NCBI RefSeq assembly: GCF_025399835.1
Contig: NZ_JAODVR010000001.1
Span: forward strand, 2,046,001-2,110,000
Direction: 5' to 3'
From: Haloarchaeobius sp. HME9146
GTDB taxonomy: Archaea; Halobacteriota; Halobacteria; Halobacteriales; Natrialbaceae
DNA: 64,000 nt
Of the stretch, positions 1-7,921 are shown one piece after another. Positions within the stretch are counted from its first letter, which is position 1; the number at the start of each line of letters is the position of its first letter. The notes below the pieces were generated by a model. The model was given only the letters and a program-made list of their open reading frames with translations, had not been told where the DNA came from and did no database searches. The position numbers and the translations under genes are program-made.

Positions 1-109
1 GCGCGACCGACTTCACGGTCCCGCCGCCGAGCAAGTCGTAGATGGCGCCCGGCGCACGGTTGGCCCGGAGGATGTAGAGGCGTTCGAAGAGGTTCGGGAC
101 GTGGGGCAT
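1..109 (-). CDS. N-terminus of a truncated protein, possibly a methyltransferase
   Basis: An open frame begins at an ATG (complement 107-109) and runs off the left edge, giving 36 residues that start MPHVPNLFERLYILRANRAP. The short leader with LRANRAPGAIYDLLGG resembles the N-terminal helices of haloarchaeal SAM-dependent O-methyltransferase-like proteins, but too little is present to prove a family. It is divergent from trm56; about 100 nt separate the two starts. I treat the function as unknown. Confidence 0.4.
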   Translation of the reverse strand, partial: MPHVPNLFERLYILRANRAPGAIYDLLGGGTVKSVA

Positions 110-208
110 CGGTCGTGGTTCGACTGCTTCCAGGAAGAAACTGCTGCCGGTCCTCGGCGTCTGACCCGAAACGAAACCCCCTAACGGGTGCCGCCAGTAC
201 CGACGGCC

Positions 209-778
209 ATGCAAGGAGAACCCGAGGTCGCCGTGGTCCGGCTGGCACACCGCCCGGGCCGTGACGACCGGATGACGACGCACGTCGGGTTGACGGCGCG
301 CGCGCTCGGTGCGGACCGGGTCATCTACCCGGACAACGCCGACCAGTCCCGCCAGACCGTCGAGGACATCACGGGCCGGTTCGGCGGCCCCTTCGAGGTC
401 GAACTGGTCGAGTCGACGAAATCCGTGGTCAGGAACTGGGACGGAAACGTCGCCCACCTCACGATGTACGGCGAGCGCGTCCAGGACGTCGAGGACGAGA
501 TTCGTGCCTCGCGAGACGAGGACGACGAGCCGCTACTGGTCGTCGTCGGCTCGGAGAAGGTCCCGTTCGACATCTACGAGGCCGCCGACTGGAACGTCGC
601 GGTGACGAACCAGCCCCACTCCGAGGTGGCGGGTCTCGCGGTGTTCCTCGACCACGTGTTCGACGGTCGGGAACTCGACCGCGAGTGGGAGGACGCCGAG
701 AGCACGGTCGTCCCGAAGGCCACCGGAAAGAAGGTCGTACCAGCGGACGGAGAAGACGGCAATCCCACGGACGAGTAA
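209..778 (+). CDS. trm56: tRNA (cytidine(56)-2'-O)-methyltransferase (aTrm56)
   Basis: SPOUT-class enzyme that 2'-O-methylates C56 in the T-loop of archaeal tRNAs. The N-terminus carries the family signature RLAHRPGRDDRMTTHV (residues 11-26). The SAM-binding knot is visible as VVVGSEKVP (111-119) followed by the NQPHSEVAGLAVFLDH segment (134-149). At 189 residues it has the usual family length; the last 30 residues are a variable acidic/lysine tail. I chose the ATG at 209 because the protein then begins MQGEPEVAVVRL; an in-frame start 21 nt upstream only adds a non-conserved leader. It lies just ahead of tfe on the same strand. Confidence 0.93.
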   Translation: MQGEPEVAVVRLAHRPGRDDRMTTHVGLTARALGADRVIYPDNADQSRQTVEDITGRFGGPFEVELVESTKSVVRNWDGNVAHLTMYGERVQDVEDEIRASRDEDDEPLLVVVGSEKVPFDIYEAADWNVAVTNQPHSEVAGLAVFLDHVFDGRELDREWEDAESTVVPKATGKKVVPADGEDGNPTDE

Positions 779-815
779 CAAGATTTAACCCGCTTACGGC
801 CCCCATTTCGACATA

Positions 816-1340
816 ATGGCTTTTGAGGGACTGCTCGAAGACCCCGTCATCCAAAAATATCTCCACGAACTGGTGGGCCCGAAGGGCATGCCAGTGGCCG
901 CGGCCCCGCCGGACGGCGAGGTCACGGACGAGGAGCTCGCCGAGGAGCTCGACCTGGAGCTGAACGACGTCCGCCGGGCGCTGTTCATCCTCTACGAGAA
1001 CGACCTCGCGACGTACCGCCGCGTCCGCGACGAGGACTCCGGCTGGCTCACCTACCTGTGGACGTTCCAGTACGAGAACATCCCGGAGAACCTGGAAGAA
1101 GAGATGTACCGCCTGCTCGACGCACTCGACGAACGGAACGACTACGAACGCGACCACGAGTTCTACCTCTGTGAGGTCTGTTCCATCCGGTTCGAGTTCG
1201 GCGAAGCGATGGACTTCGGCTTCGAGTGCCCCGAATGTGGGTCGCCGCTCGAGTCGATGGACAATGCCCGCCTCGTCGAGGCGATGGAATCACGCATCGC
1301 GAACCTTCGCGACGAACTGAACGTGGAAAGCAACGCATAA
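816..1340 (+). CDS. tfe: Transcription initiation factor TFE (TFIIE-alpha homologue)
   Basis: Archaeal TFE stabilises the open promoter complex by contacting RNA polymerase clamp, TBP and non-template strand. The 174-residue protein has the two expected parts: an N-terminal winged helix (about residues 5-85, including LAEELDLELNDVRRALFILY) and a C-terminal zinc ribbon with cysteines at 119, 122, 138 and 141 (CEVC and CPEC). Its stop codon shares one base with the start of the next gene (TAATG), so the two are probably co-translated. Confidence 0.95.
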   Translation: MAFEGLLEDPVIQKYLHELVGPKGMPVAAAPPDGEVTDEELAEELDLELNDVRRALFILYENDLATYRRVRDEDSGWLTYLWTFQYENIPENLEEEMYRLLDALDERNDYERDHEFYLCEVCSIRFEFGEAMDFGFECPECGSPLESMDNARLVEAMESRIANLRDELNVESNA

Positions 1341-2011
1341 TGGTCGTACTCGCGACCAAAGTGTACGTCGAGGGCGACGCCCGAGAGCGTGCCATGGACG
1401 GCCTCCGGTCGCTCGTGGACAACGCAGTTGGCGACCTCGACGTGACCTACGACATCGGTTTACGTAACGACGAGTTCCCGTCGGTGACACTGGACGGCGA
1501 CGACGCGGTCGCCGCCCGGAACGTCCTCCGCGAGGAGTGGGGCGAGATCGTCCCCGACCTCCAGGAGGGTGAAACCTACGTCGGGACCCTCGAACACTGG
1601 GACGACGACGGGTTCATCCTCGACGCGGGTCAGAACGTCCGCATCCCCGCCGACCAGCTCGAACTCGGTATCGGGCGACCGGAACAGATCCGAAACCGCT
1701 TCGGACTGGTCCAGCACCTCCCCATGGAGTTCGTCTACGGCGGCGACGAGCCCTCGCGGCTCTCCGACGGCGAGCGCGACCGCCTGTTCGACTGGACGCG
1801 TGGCACCGGCCGCGTGAACGTCAACAGCGCGACCCGCGGCGAGACGCGCGCGACGGTCAACCGCGCCGGTCACGCCCAGGACATCGTCACGGTCGAACGG
1901 CTCGGCCTGCTCGAACAGTCCATCATCTGCCGAGAGGAGACCGACGCGCCCGGCCTGCTCGCGAGCATCGGGAGCTACCTGCCTGCCGAACTCAAGTGCG
2001 TCGTCCCGTAG
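1340..2011 (+). CDS. DUF2110 family protein
   Basis: A 223-residue protein that starts at an ATG overlapping the tfe stop codon. Its sequence (start MVVLATKVYVEGDARERA, then an OB-like stretch VGTLEHWDDDGFILDAG near residue 76) fits the archaeal DUF2110 family, which commonly follows tfe in haloarchaea. The family has no established biochemical role. The overlap with tfe suggests a link to transcription or RNA metabolism, but that is only context. Confidence 0.8.
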   Translation: MVVLATKVYVEGDARERAMDGLRSLVDNAVGDLDVTYDIGLRNDEFPSVTLDGDDAVAARNVLREEWGEIVPDLQEGETYVGTLEHWDDDGFILDAGQNVRIPADQLELGIGRPEQIRNRFGLVQHLPMEFVYGGDEPSRLSDGERDRLFDWTRGTGRVNVNSATRGETRATVNRAGHAQDIVTVERLGLLEQSIICREETDAPGLLASIGSYLPAELKCVVP

Positions 2012-2015
2012 GACC

Positions 2016-2840
2016 ATGAACCGACGACTGCTGCTCGGCGCTGGCCTGCTGGTGCTCCTCGTCGCGAGCGCCGGCTGTACCAGCATCTTCGGCGGCGGTA
2101 TCTCCGACGAACAGCTCGACAGCAACGCGACCTACGCCTGGGACGAGGTCCCCGACTGGGACACCACGGGCGACGTGCCGAAACCGGTCGAGACCGCCGA
2201 GACGACCGACGTGTACGTCAACGTCACGGGTGGCTCCTACCACGCGGTGTACCACCTGAACAACACCTCCCAGAAGGATTTCGAGGTCTACACCCGCGGC
2301 CTGAGCAACGAGGACCCTGTCGAGATATCGGCGGTCCGGTTCCGCTACCCCAACGGGACGACGGTCAAGGGCTCCGAACTGGAGGTGTACCAGACCAACT
2401 ACAAGACCCACGTCGTGCTGCCGAAGAACGCCCAGGGGACCACGAACGGGACCCTCGCGTTCACCGCCCCGGCCGAGCCGAAGAACTTCCGCCTGCTGAA
2501 CTACATGGAGGGCTCCTACGAGGTCGTCCTCCCGGCGGGGATGCGAACCAAGTTCTTCCTGTTCGGACAGGTCGTCCCCTCTGCCAACGAGTACTCGGTC
2601 CAGGACAACCGCGTCCACCTCGAGTGGGAGGAGGTCTCCGGCGCGATCACGGTGAAGTACTACCTCGAGCGTGACTTCTACATCTTCACCGGCGCGGTCG
2701 GCATCCTCGGGCTGGTCACCATCGGCGGGATGGCCTACTACTGGTACCGCATCAAGGCACTCGCCGCGTTGCGCGAGCAACTCGGCATGAACGTCGAGCT
2801 GGGCGACGACGGCGACGGCCCGCCGCCCGGGATGCGGTAG
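2016..2840 (+). CDS. DUF5803 family lipoprotein with C-terminal membrane anchor
   Basis: A 274-residue exported protein. It begins with a hydrophobic signal and lipobox ending ASAGC (Cys at residue 20), so it is probably lipid-anchored. The middle is a beta-rich extracellular region with several N-x-S/T sequons. A single transmembrane helix near residues 226-246 (FTGAVGILGLVTIGGMAYYW) leaves a short charged cytoplasmic tail. It starts four bases after the DUF2110 stop, so the trm56-tfe-DUF2110-DUF5803 genes look like one transcription unit. No function is known. Confidence 0.8.
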   Translation: MNRRLLLGAGLLVLLVASAGCTSIFGGGISDEQLDSNATYAWDEVPDWDTTGDVPKPVETAETTDVYVNVTGGSYHAVYHLNNTSQKDFEVYTRGLSNEDPVEISAVRFRYPNGTTVKGSELEVYQTNYKTHVVLPKNAQGTTNGTLAFTAPAEPKNFRLLNYMEGSYEVVLPAGMRTKFFLFGQVVPSANEYSVQDNRVHLEWEEVSGAITVKYYLERDFYIFTGAVGILGLVTIGGMAYYWYRIKALAALREQLGMNVELGDDGDGPPPGMR

Positions 2841-2935
2841 CCTCGGTCGGGCACCGTCGTCCGGTCTCCAGTGCGCAACCCGAGAGTCCAGCCGAGAGGA
2901 ACGCCGTTTTTACCATCCACACCGAACCACGAGCC

Positions 2936-3640
2936 ATGCAGGCAGCCGTCGTGACCGTCGGAGACGAACTCCTCAGTGGCGACACCGAGAACACCAATGC
3001 CACGTGGCTCTGTCGCGAGTTGACCGAGCGTGGTGTCAGCGTCGAACGGGTGTTCACCATCCCGGACGACATCGGGGACATCGCCCAGATAGTCAACGAG
3101 AGCTACGCCGCCTACGACGCCGTGCTCGTGACGGGTGGGCTCGGGCCGACCCACGACGACGTGACGATGGAGGGGGTCGCGGCCGCGTTCGGGCGCGACG
3201 TCGAGAAGAACGAGGAGGCCGCCGCCTGGCTCACCGAGCACGGCGGCTACGCCGCGGGCGACCTCGTCGACGGGACGACCCACCTCCCGGTCGGGTGCCG
3301 GGTCCTCCACAACGAGGAGGGCGTCGCGCCCGGGTGCGTGGTCGAGAGCGTGTACGTCTTCCCGGGCGTCCCGGCGGAGATGAAGGCCATGTTCGCCGAG
3401 GTGGCCGACGAGTTCGCCGGGGAGGTCCAGCACGTCGAACTGGTCCACGCGGGCGAACCGGAGTCCCAGCTCGTCGACCGCTTCGCCGAACTCCGCGAGC
3501 GCTTCGAGGACGTGCAGGTCGGGAGCTATCCCGGTGACCACGTTCGCGTGAAGCTCTCGGGACCGGACGCGTCGGTCGTCGCCGAGGCGGCGGCGTGGCT
3601 CGACGAGCGCGTCGACCCGCCGGAAGAACAGCCAGAGTAA
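2936..3640 (+). CDS. CinA/MoaB-type molybdopterin-binding domain protein
   Basis: A 234-residue stand-alone MoaB/Mog fold domain of the CinA N-terminal (COG1058) type. Visible motifs are VTVGDELLSGDTENTNA (residues 7-23), TGGLGPTHDDVT (65-76) and FPGVPAEMKAMF near residue 143. Bacterial CinA adds a nicotinamide-nucleotide amidase domain, which is absent here, so the protein is either a pyrophosphatase of the COG1058 kind or a molybdopterin-related binder. A TATA-like tttttacc element lies about 27 nt before the ATG. Confidence 0.85.
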   Translation: MQAAVVTVGDELLSGDTENTNATWLCRELTERGVSVERVFTIPDDIGDIAQIVNESYAAYDAVLVTGGLGPTHDDVTMEGVAAAFGRDVEKNEEAAAWLTEHGGYAAGDLVDGTTHLPVGCRVLHNEEGVAPGCVVESVYVFPGVPAEMKAMFAEVADEFAGEVQHVELVHAGEPESQLVDRFAELRERFEDVQVGSYPGDHVRVKLSGPDASVVAEAAAWLDERVDPPEEQPE

Positions 3641-3661
3641 GAGCCGACCCCGTGTCTGGGG

Positions 3662-4192
3662 TCAGTCGCCGCTACGCAGGAACCCCTCTCGGATGGTCTT
3701 GGCGAGCGACTTCACCAGGTCACGCGGCCCGCGACGGTCGAGACCCAGCTGGTCGCCCACGCCGAGGGCGTCCTCCAGTCGCCATATCTCGGCGATCTGG
3801 TCGTCGTCGAAGCGGAACCGGAAGACGGTGGGCACCTGGAAGATACGACCGGTGGGGGCGAACGGGCCACGCCCCGGCACGGGCAACATCCCGGTGTGGC
3901 GGCCCCGCATCGTACAGTAGGCCATCGCCTCGTCACCGTCGATGACCAGCGACTGGACCGTCACGTCGCAGTCGGAGAATATCTCGTGCTGTCGGGTCAC
4001 GTGTCGCTGCAGTGCGCGCCGCCCGGTGACGCCGGTCCCCCAGCAGTCGAGATGCAAGGTGGCATCGGGCGTGAACAGGTCGTCGACGCGGTCGAGGTTC
4101 CCCGCCACGAACACGTCCTGGATGGCCTGTCGTGCCAGGATCTTCTTCGCGACGTGCTCCGACCGCTCCCCCACGCGTAGCTCTGTTGCCAT
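3662..4192 (-). CDS. SnoaL/NTF2-like ester cyclase family protein
   Basis: A 176-residue protein of the NTF2-like alpha+beta barrel class (SnoaL-like polyketide cyclase / nuclear transport factor 2 family). Supporting segments are VFVAGNLDRVDDLFTPDATLH (residues 27-47), the RHTGMLPVPGRGPFAPTGR loop and FRFDDDQIAEIWRLEDALG, the usual C-terminal strand and helix. The fold binds diverse small molecules, so no substrate can be assigned. It faces the MoaB-like gene tail to tail across 21 nt. Confidence 0.75.
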   Translation of the reverse strand: MATELRVGERSEHVAKKILARQAIQDVFVAGNLDRVDDLFTPDATLHLDCWGTGVTGRRALQRHVTRQHEIFSDCDVTVQSLVIDGDEAMAYCTMRGRHTGMLPVPGRGPFAPTGRIFQVPTVFRFRFDDDQIAEIWRLEDALGVGDQLGLDRRGPRDLVKSLAKTIREGFLRSGD

Positions 4193-4233
4193 GCGGTCGA
4201 TACGCGACCGACAGGAATAGCGGTGTCGTCAGT

Positions 4234-4344
4234 TCAGTTCGTGTAGATGTGGTAGAGCCAGCCGACCGTGATGAGCAGGCTCGCAACCAGTACCACCCAG
4301 CCGATTCCTTCGAAGGGGACGTGTTCCGCCAGTAGGACGTTCAT
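4234..4344 (-). CDS. Small single-pass membrane protein (36 aa)
   Basis: A short reading frame starting at ATG (complement 4342-4344) encodes 36 residues: MNVLLAEHVPFEGIG, a hydrophobic helix of about 16 residues (WVVLVASLLITVGWLY), then HIYTN and a stop. A compact hydrophobic helix with a clean start between two larger genes is typical of haloarchaeal small membrane proteins. Its divergent neighbour is the ATP-NAD kinase-like gene. No function can be assigned. Confidence 0.55.
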   Translation of the reverse strand: MNVLLAEHVPFEGIGWVVLVASLLITVGWLYHIYTN

Positions 4345-4471
4345 ATCGGGGGCGTACCGACTGCGGTGGCTTAAGCGTTCACATCCGTCGCAGGGCGAGC
4401 CGTCTCACGCTCCGTCTCTCGACCACTCACAGAAGCGGGTCCTTTTTCCACCCCAGGGCGTAAGCCCGAGT

Positions 4472-5554
4472 ATGCGAATCGGGGTCGTCGTCAACCCTAT
4501 CGCCGGCATGGGTGGCCGTGTCGGCCTGAAGGGGACCGACGGGAAAGTCGACGAGGCACGGGCGAGAGGAGCCAGAGAGCGCGCACCGGGCCGAGCAGTC
4601 GAGGCACTGTCCGCACTCCGGGCAGCCGCGACCGACGACCTGACCGTCTTCACCGCGGCTGGCGACCTGGGCGAAGCGGAGTGCGCCGAGGCCGGCCTCG
4701 ATGCCGCCGTGGTGTACCGCCCCAACGACGACGCCGACAGTCCCGGGGACACGACGGCAGCGGACACCAGGGCTGCCGTCCGGGCGTTCCTCGACGAGGG
4801 GGTCGACCTCGTGTTCTTCGTGGGTGGCGACGGGACCGCGGTGGACGTGGCCGAGACCATCAACGACGCCGGGAGCGACGTGCCGATGCTGGGCGTGCCC
4901 GCGGGCGTGAAGATCTACTCCTCCGTGTTCGGCGTGACGCCGAAGGACGCGGGCCGCATCGCGGCCACGTTCGACCGGGTCGCCGACCGCGAAGTCAACG
5001 ACATCGACGAGGACGCCTACCGCGGTGGCGAGGTCCACACCGAACTGAAGGCCGTCGTCCGGGTGCCGGTCGCCGACGCGGTCCAGTCCTCGAAGCAGGT
5101 CGGCGGCGGGACCGTCGAATCGCTCGCGGGCGGGTTCGCCAGCGAGGCCGACCCCGACGTGACGTACGTTCTCGGTCCGGGCAGTACCGTCGGTGCCATC
5201 AAGCGCCAACTCGGCTTCGAGCCGTCACCGCTCGGGGTGGACGTGTGGCGCGACGGCGAGGTGCTGGTCCGCGATGGCACCGAAGCCGAGATACTCGCCG
5301 CGCTGGGGGACCGGAACGAGGTCGTCGTCTCACCCATCGGCGGGCAGGGGTTCATCTTCGGCCGTGGCAACCACCAGATCTCACCCGACGTCATCCGCCA
5401 GTCGACGGTCACGGTCGTGGCCTCCCGCGAGAAGCTGGACGGGGTCGGCGTGCTGCGCGTCGACACCGACGACGAGGCGGTCGACGAGTCGCTCCGTGGC
5501 TGGCAGAAGGTCCGGGTCGGCCGCTACGAGCACCGATTGCTCAAGGTCGTCTGA
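4472..5554 (+). CDS. ATP-NAD kinase family protein
   Basis: A 360-residue member of the COG3199 branch of the NAD kinase superfamily. The NAD-kinase signature FFVGGDGTAVDV sits at residues 115-126, the N-terminus has IGVVVNPIAGMGG, and the C-terminus has the glycine-rich SPIGGQGFIFGRGNHQIS. This branch is longer than classical archaeal NAD kinases and its phosphoryl acceptor is not certain. I chose the ATG at 4472 because conserved sequence begins immediately there; longer in-frame starts add a non-conserved leader overlapping the divergent small gene's upstream region. Confidence 0.85.
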   Translation: MRIGVVVNPIAGMGGRVGLKGTDGKVDEARARGARERAPGRAVEALSALRAAATDDLTVFTAAGDLGEAECAEAGLDAAVVYRPNDDADSPGDTTAADTRAAVRAFLDEGVDLVFFVGGDGTAVDVAETINDAGSDVPMLGVPAGVKIYSSVFGVTPKDAGRIAATFDRVADREVNDIDEDAYRGGEVHTELKAVVRVPVADAVQSSKQVGGGTVESLAGGFASEADPDVTYVLGPGSTVGAIKRQLGFEPSPLGVDVWRDGEVLVRDGTEAEILAALGDRNEVVVSPIGGQGFIFGRGNHQISPDVIRQSTVTVVASREKLDGVGVLRVDTDDEAVDESLRGWQKVRVGRYEHRLLKVV

Positions 5555-5691
5555 GAACCGGAACCGTTCGAATCGTCAGATCCGGTGGCCGTCTCGAGAT
5601 GTTCGTACAGTATCTGCCCCCTGGCTGGCCCGGAGAATGATAAGATGCCGGAGTATTATCTCATGGGGCGAAATATAATGACTGGGTAGTC

Positions 5692-5700
5692 AGATATAAG
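5692..5700 (+). promoter_or_regulatory. TATA-like box of the AbrB-PhoU gene
   Basis: The element agatataag lies 25-33 nt before the ATG at 5725, the spacing expected for a leaderless haloarchaeal transcript. The 170-nt region ahead of it is otherwise gene-free and AT-richer than its surroundings. Confidence 0.5.
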
Positions 5701-5724
5701 GTCATCCTCTGGCTATGGGTCTCC

Positions 5725-6756
5725 ATGGAAACACGGAAGGTGCAACGGCTCGGGCCGTCCACGCTCGCGATGACGCTGCCCGCGGAGTGGGCGAAGGAAC
5801 ACGGCGTCGAGAAAGGTGACGAGGTCTCCCTCCGCATGGGTGGGAAGGGGACCCTCACCGTCATGCCGGAGTCGGCGAACACTGAGGAGTCGGAAGCCAT
5901 CATCCACGCGGACAACCTGGACGCGGACGCGGTCGAGCGCGCCATCGTGGCACAGTACGTGCTGGGCCGACGCGTCATCCGCGTCGAGTACGCCGACGGG
6001 ACGCTTCCCTCCGACCACATCAACGCGGTCTACCGCGCCGAGACACAGCTGATGGGCCTCGGCGTCATCGAGGAGACGCCCGAGAGCATCTCCATTCGCT
6101 GCTCCGTCGACCCCGAGGACTTCACGCTCGACAACCTGCTGGGTCGACTCGAATCGACCGGGAGCACCATGCGTGGTGAGGCCATCAAGGCGCTCGCCCA
6201 CGGCAACCCCGACCTCGCCCAGCGCGCGCTCAACCGGGAGCGCCAGGCGAACAAGATCTTCGTCCTGATGCTGCGGCTCATCTTCACGGCGTACCAGAAC
6301 CCGAACCTCGCACGCGCGGTCGGTCTCGACTCCGGGTTCCCCCTCATCGGCTACCGCTCCATCGCGAAGAACCTCGAACTCACGGCCGACAACGCCGAGG
6401 ACATCGCGGAGATCGTCCTCGAGGCCGAGGGCCACACCCTCGACGTGGACTCGGGCACGATGCGGCGCATCCGGGAGTTCACCGAACAGGTCGACGAGAT
6501 AACCCAGCTCGCCGTCGAGTCCGCTGTCGAGCGCGACTACATGAAGACCATCGAGGTCCGCAAGCTGTTCCACGAGATCGGCGACCGGGAGAAGGAGATC
6601 TTGAACGACCTCCCCGAGATGGACAACGACGACCTCCTGCAGGTCCGCGAGGTGCTCGTCAGCCTCCAGCAGACCGCCCAGTACGCGATGCGGAACGCGG
6701 AGATCGCGGCCAACCTCGCGCTCAACGAGGAATCAGAGCACACGACCATCAACTGA
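5725..6756 (+). CDS. AbrB-PhoU phosphate uptake regulator
   Basis: A 343-residue fusion of an N-terminal SpoVT/AbrB DNA-binding domain (about residues 1-50: RKVQRLGPSTLAMTLPAEWA) with two PhoU helical repeats (about 115-335). The layout is that of haloarchaeal PhoU-like regulators, which are thought to control phosphate transport genes. The PhoU part shows the expected acidic helices, for example LTADNAEDIAEIVLEAEG. No pst genes are present in this window, so it probably acts in trans. A TATA-like box sits directly upstream. Confidence 0.85.
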   Translation: METRKVQRLGPSTLAMTLPAEWAKEHGVEKGDEVSLRMGGKGTLTVMPESANTEESEAIIHADNLDADAVERAIVAQYVLGRRVIRVEYADGTLPSDHINAVYRAETQLMGLGVIEETPESISIRCSVDPEDFTLDNLLGRLESTGSTMRGEAIKALAHGNPDLAQRALNRERQANKIFVLMLRLIFTAYQNPNLARAVGLDSGFPLIGYRSIAKNLELTADNAEDIAEIVLEAEGHTLDVDSGTMRRIREFTEQVDEITQLAVESAVERDYMKTIEVRKLFHEIGDREKEILNDLPEMDNDDLLQVREVLVSLQQTAQYAMRNAEIAANLALNEESEHTTIN

Positions 6757-6823
6757 GGCAGCGGGCCTCGGGGCGATTTCTTTCGAGACTGTTCGACGTG
6801 TCAGACAGCCAGCGACGCCGCCG

Positions 6824-7282
6824 TCAGTCCGCGGACACCTCCTCGAACTCGCCGGTTGCCGCGGTGGCCTCCGCCGCCTGGGCGGACTGGTCCACCTTCG
6901 TTGCGGTCAACGGCCGCCGACACGTTATCTCGCAGTCGAAGCCGGGATGCTCCGCGAGGTGTCTGACGAGCAGGTGGCGGCGCGAGCCGGTGATACCGGT
7001 CCGGCCGACCGCCTCCGCGCCGAACTCGTCGGGCAACCGTTCGTACAGGCGTTCGAGGGCGGCGAAGCTCTCGAACACTTTCGTGTTCCCCGCCGAATCG
7101 GCGGCGCGGCGCGTCACCTCGTAGGAGCCATCGGCGCGGTGGACGGACGCGGTCCGGAAGAACTCGCGATGCTCGACCATCGCGTCGCCGATGCGCTCTT
7201 GCAGTGCAGCGGCTTCCGCCCGGGTCAGTTCGCGTCGCTGGTCACCCAGCTCGACGACGACCGAGCCACGCTCGGCAGTCAC
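6824..7282 (-). CDS. Haloarchaeal conserved protein, paralogue 1 (DUF7528-like)
   Basis: The frame codes for 152 residues from a GTG at 7282. The core FGAEAVGRTGITGSRRH followed by VRHLAEHPGFDCEIT is shared with the next gene upstream. I believe this is the family called DUF7528, but I cannot verify the number. The true start is uncertain: the frame remains open upstream to an in-frame TGA, and that stretch (VPTLLVEFSDG...) is almost identical to the corresponding region of the paralogue although neither copy has ATG, GTG or TTG there. A ttta-type promoter element lies before the out-of-frame ATG at 7335-7337. Function unknown. Confidence 0.65.
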   Translation of the reverse strand: MTAERGSVVVELGDQRRELTRAEAAALQERIGDAMVEHREFFRTASVHRADGSYEVTRRAADSAGNTKVFESFAALERLYERLPDEFGAEAVGRTGITGSRRHLLVRHLAEHPGFDCEITCRRPLTATKVDQSAQAAEATAATGEFEEVSAD

Positions 7283-7294
7283 TGAAATCTCATT

Positions 7295-7337
7295 ACCGTC
7301 GGAAAACTCGACCAGGAGAGTGGGTACTCCGGTTCAT
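7295..7337 (-). repeat. 43-nt 5'-region repeat, copy 1
   Basis: The stretch from an ATG (complement 7335-7337) to the codons for SDG is identical to positions 7879-7921 apart from one base. The ATG opens a 14-codon frame (MNRSTHSPGRVFRR) that ends in TAA. The long gene is read in the next frame. Confidence 0.75.
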
Positions 7338-7428
7338 ACCTGTCCGGTACTCGTCTCCACTGATAAAGGTACCGCCCTGACAGGTCCGCACGGTCCGGTC
7401 GGCCGGCGCGGGACCGACAGTTGCAGTC

Positions 7429-7899
7429 TCAGTCGGCCGACGCCGGCACCTCCCGTTCCACGTCGGCCGCGGGCGTGGTCTTCTGGACCGTCAACGGGCT
7501 CCGACTCGTGATCTCACAGTCGAAGTTCGGGTGTTCGGCGAAGTGCCGGACCATCATGTGCCGGCGCGAGCCGGTGATGCCGGTCCGACCGACGGCCTCC
7601 GCGCCGAACTCGTCCGGCAGGCGGTCGTAGAGTCGCTTGACCTCCGTGAAGTTCTCGAACACCTTCGCGTTGCCCGAGGAGTCCGCACCGCGTCGGGTCA
7701 CTTCGTACGAGCCGTCCTCGCGATGAACGCCCGCGGTTCGGAAGAACTCGCGGCGCTCGACGAGCGCGTCGCCGATCTGCGATTGCAGCGCTACCGCTTC
7801 GCGTCTGGACAGCGTCTGTTCTGTACCACCGATAGAAACGACGATCGATTCACAGTCCGAGGTTACTGCGATATCTTCACCGTCGGAGAACTCGACCAG
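7429..7899 (-). CDS. Haloarchaeal conserved protein, paralogue 2, no canonical start
   Basis: Clear full-length paralogue of the gene at 6824-7282: the two align without gaps over about 110 residues, including DALVERREFFRTAGVHREDG and GRTGITGSRRHMMVRHFAEH. The GTG used by copy 1 is GTA here. The next in-frame GTG, at 7701, would delete the first half of the conserved region. I give the frame from a CTG at 7897-7899, which has a GGAG element 11 nt before it, but that start is a guess. An ATG at 7919-7921 overlaps the stop of the upstream WHy gene (ATGA) but is out of frame. It could be a pseudogene with a lost start, or use non-AUG initiation or frameshifting. Confidence 0.5.
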   Translation of the reverse strand: MVEFSDGEDIAVTSDCESIVVSIGGTEQTLSRREAVALQSQIGDALVERREFFRTAGVHREDGSYEVTRRGADSSGNAKVFENFTEVKRLYDRLPDEFGAEAVGRTGITGSRRHMMVRHFAEHPNFDCEITSRSPLTVQKTTPAADVEREVPASAD

Positions 7900-7921
7900 G
7901 AGAGTGGGTACTCCGGTTCAT
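7879..7921 (-). repeat. 43-nt 5'-region repeat, copy 2
   Basis: Second copy of the near-identical 43-nt segment. Its ATG overlaps the preceding stop codon, and the short ATG frame (MNRSTHSPGRVLRR) ends in TGA. The single difference from copy 1 is synonymous (TTT/TTC) in the frame of the long gene but changes Phe to Leu in the short frame. Confidence 0.75.
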
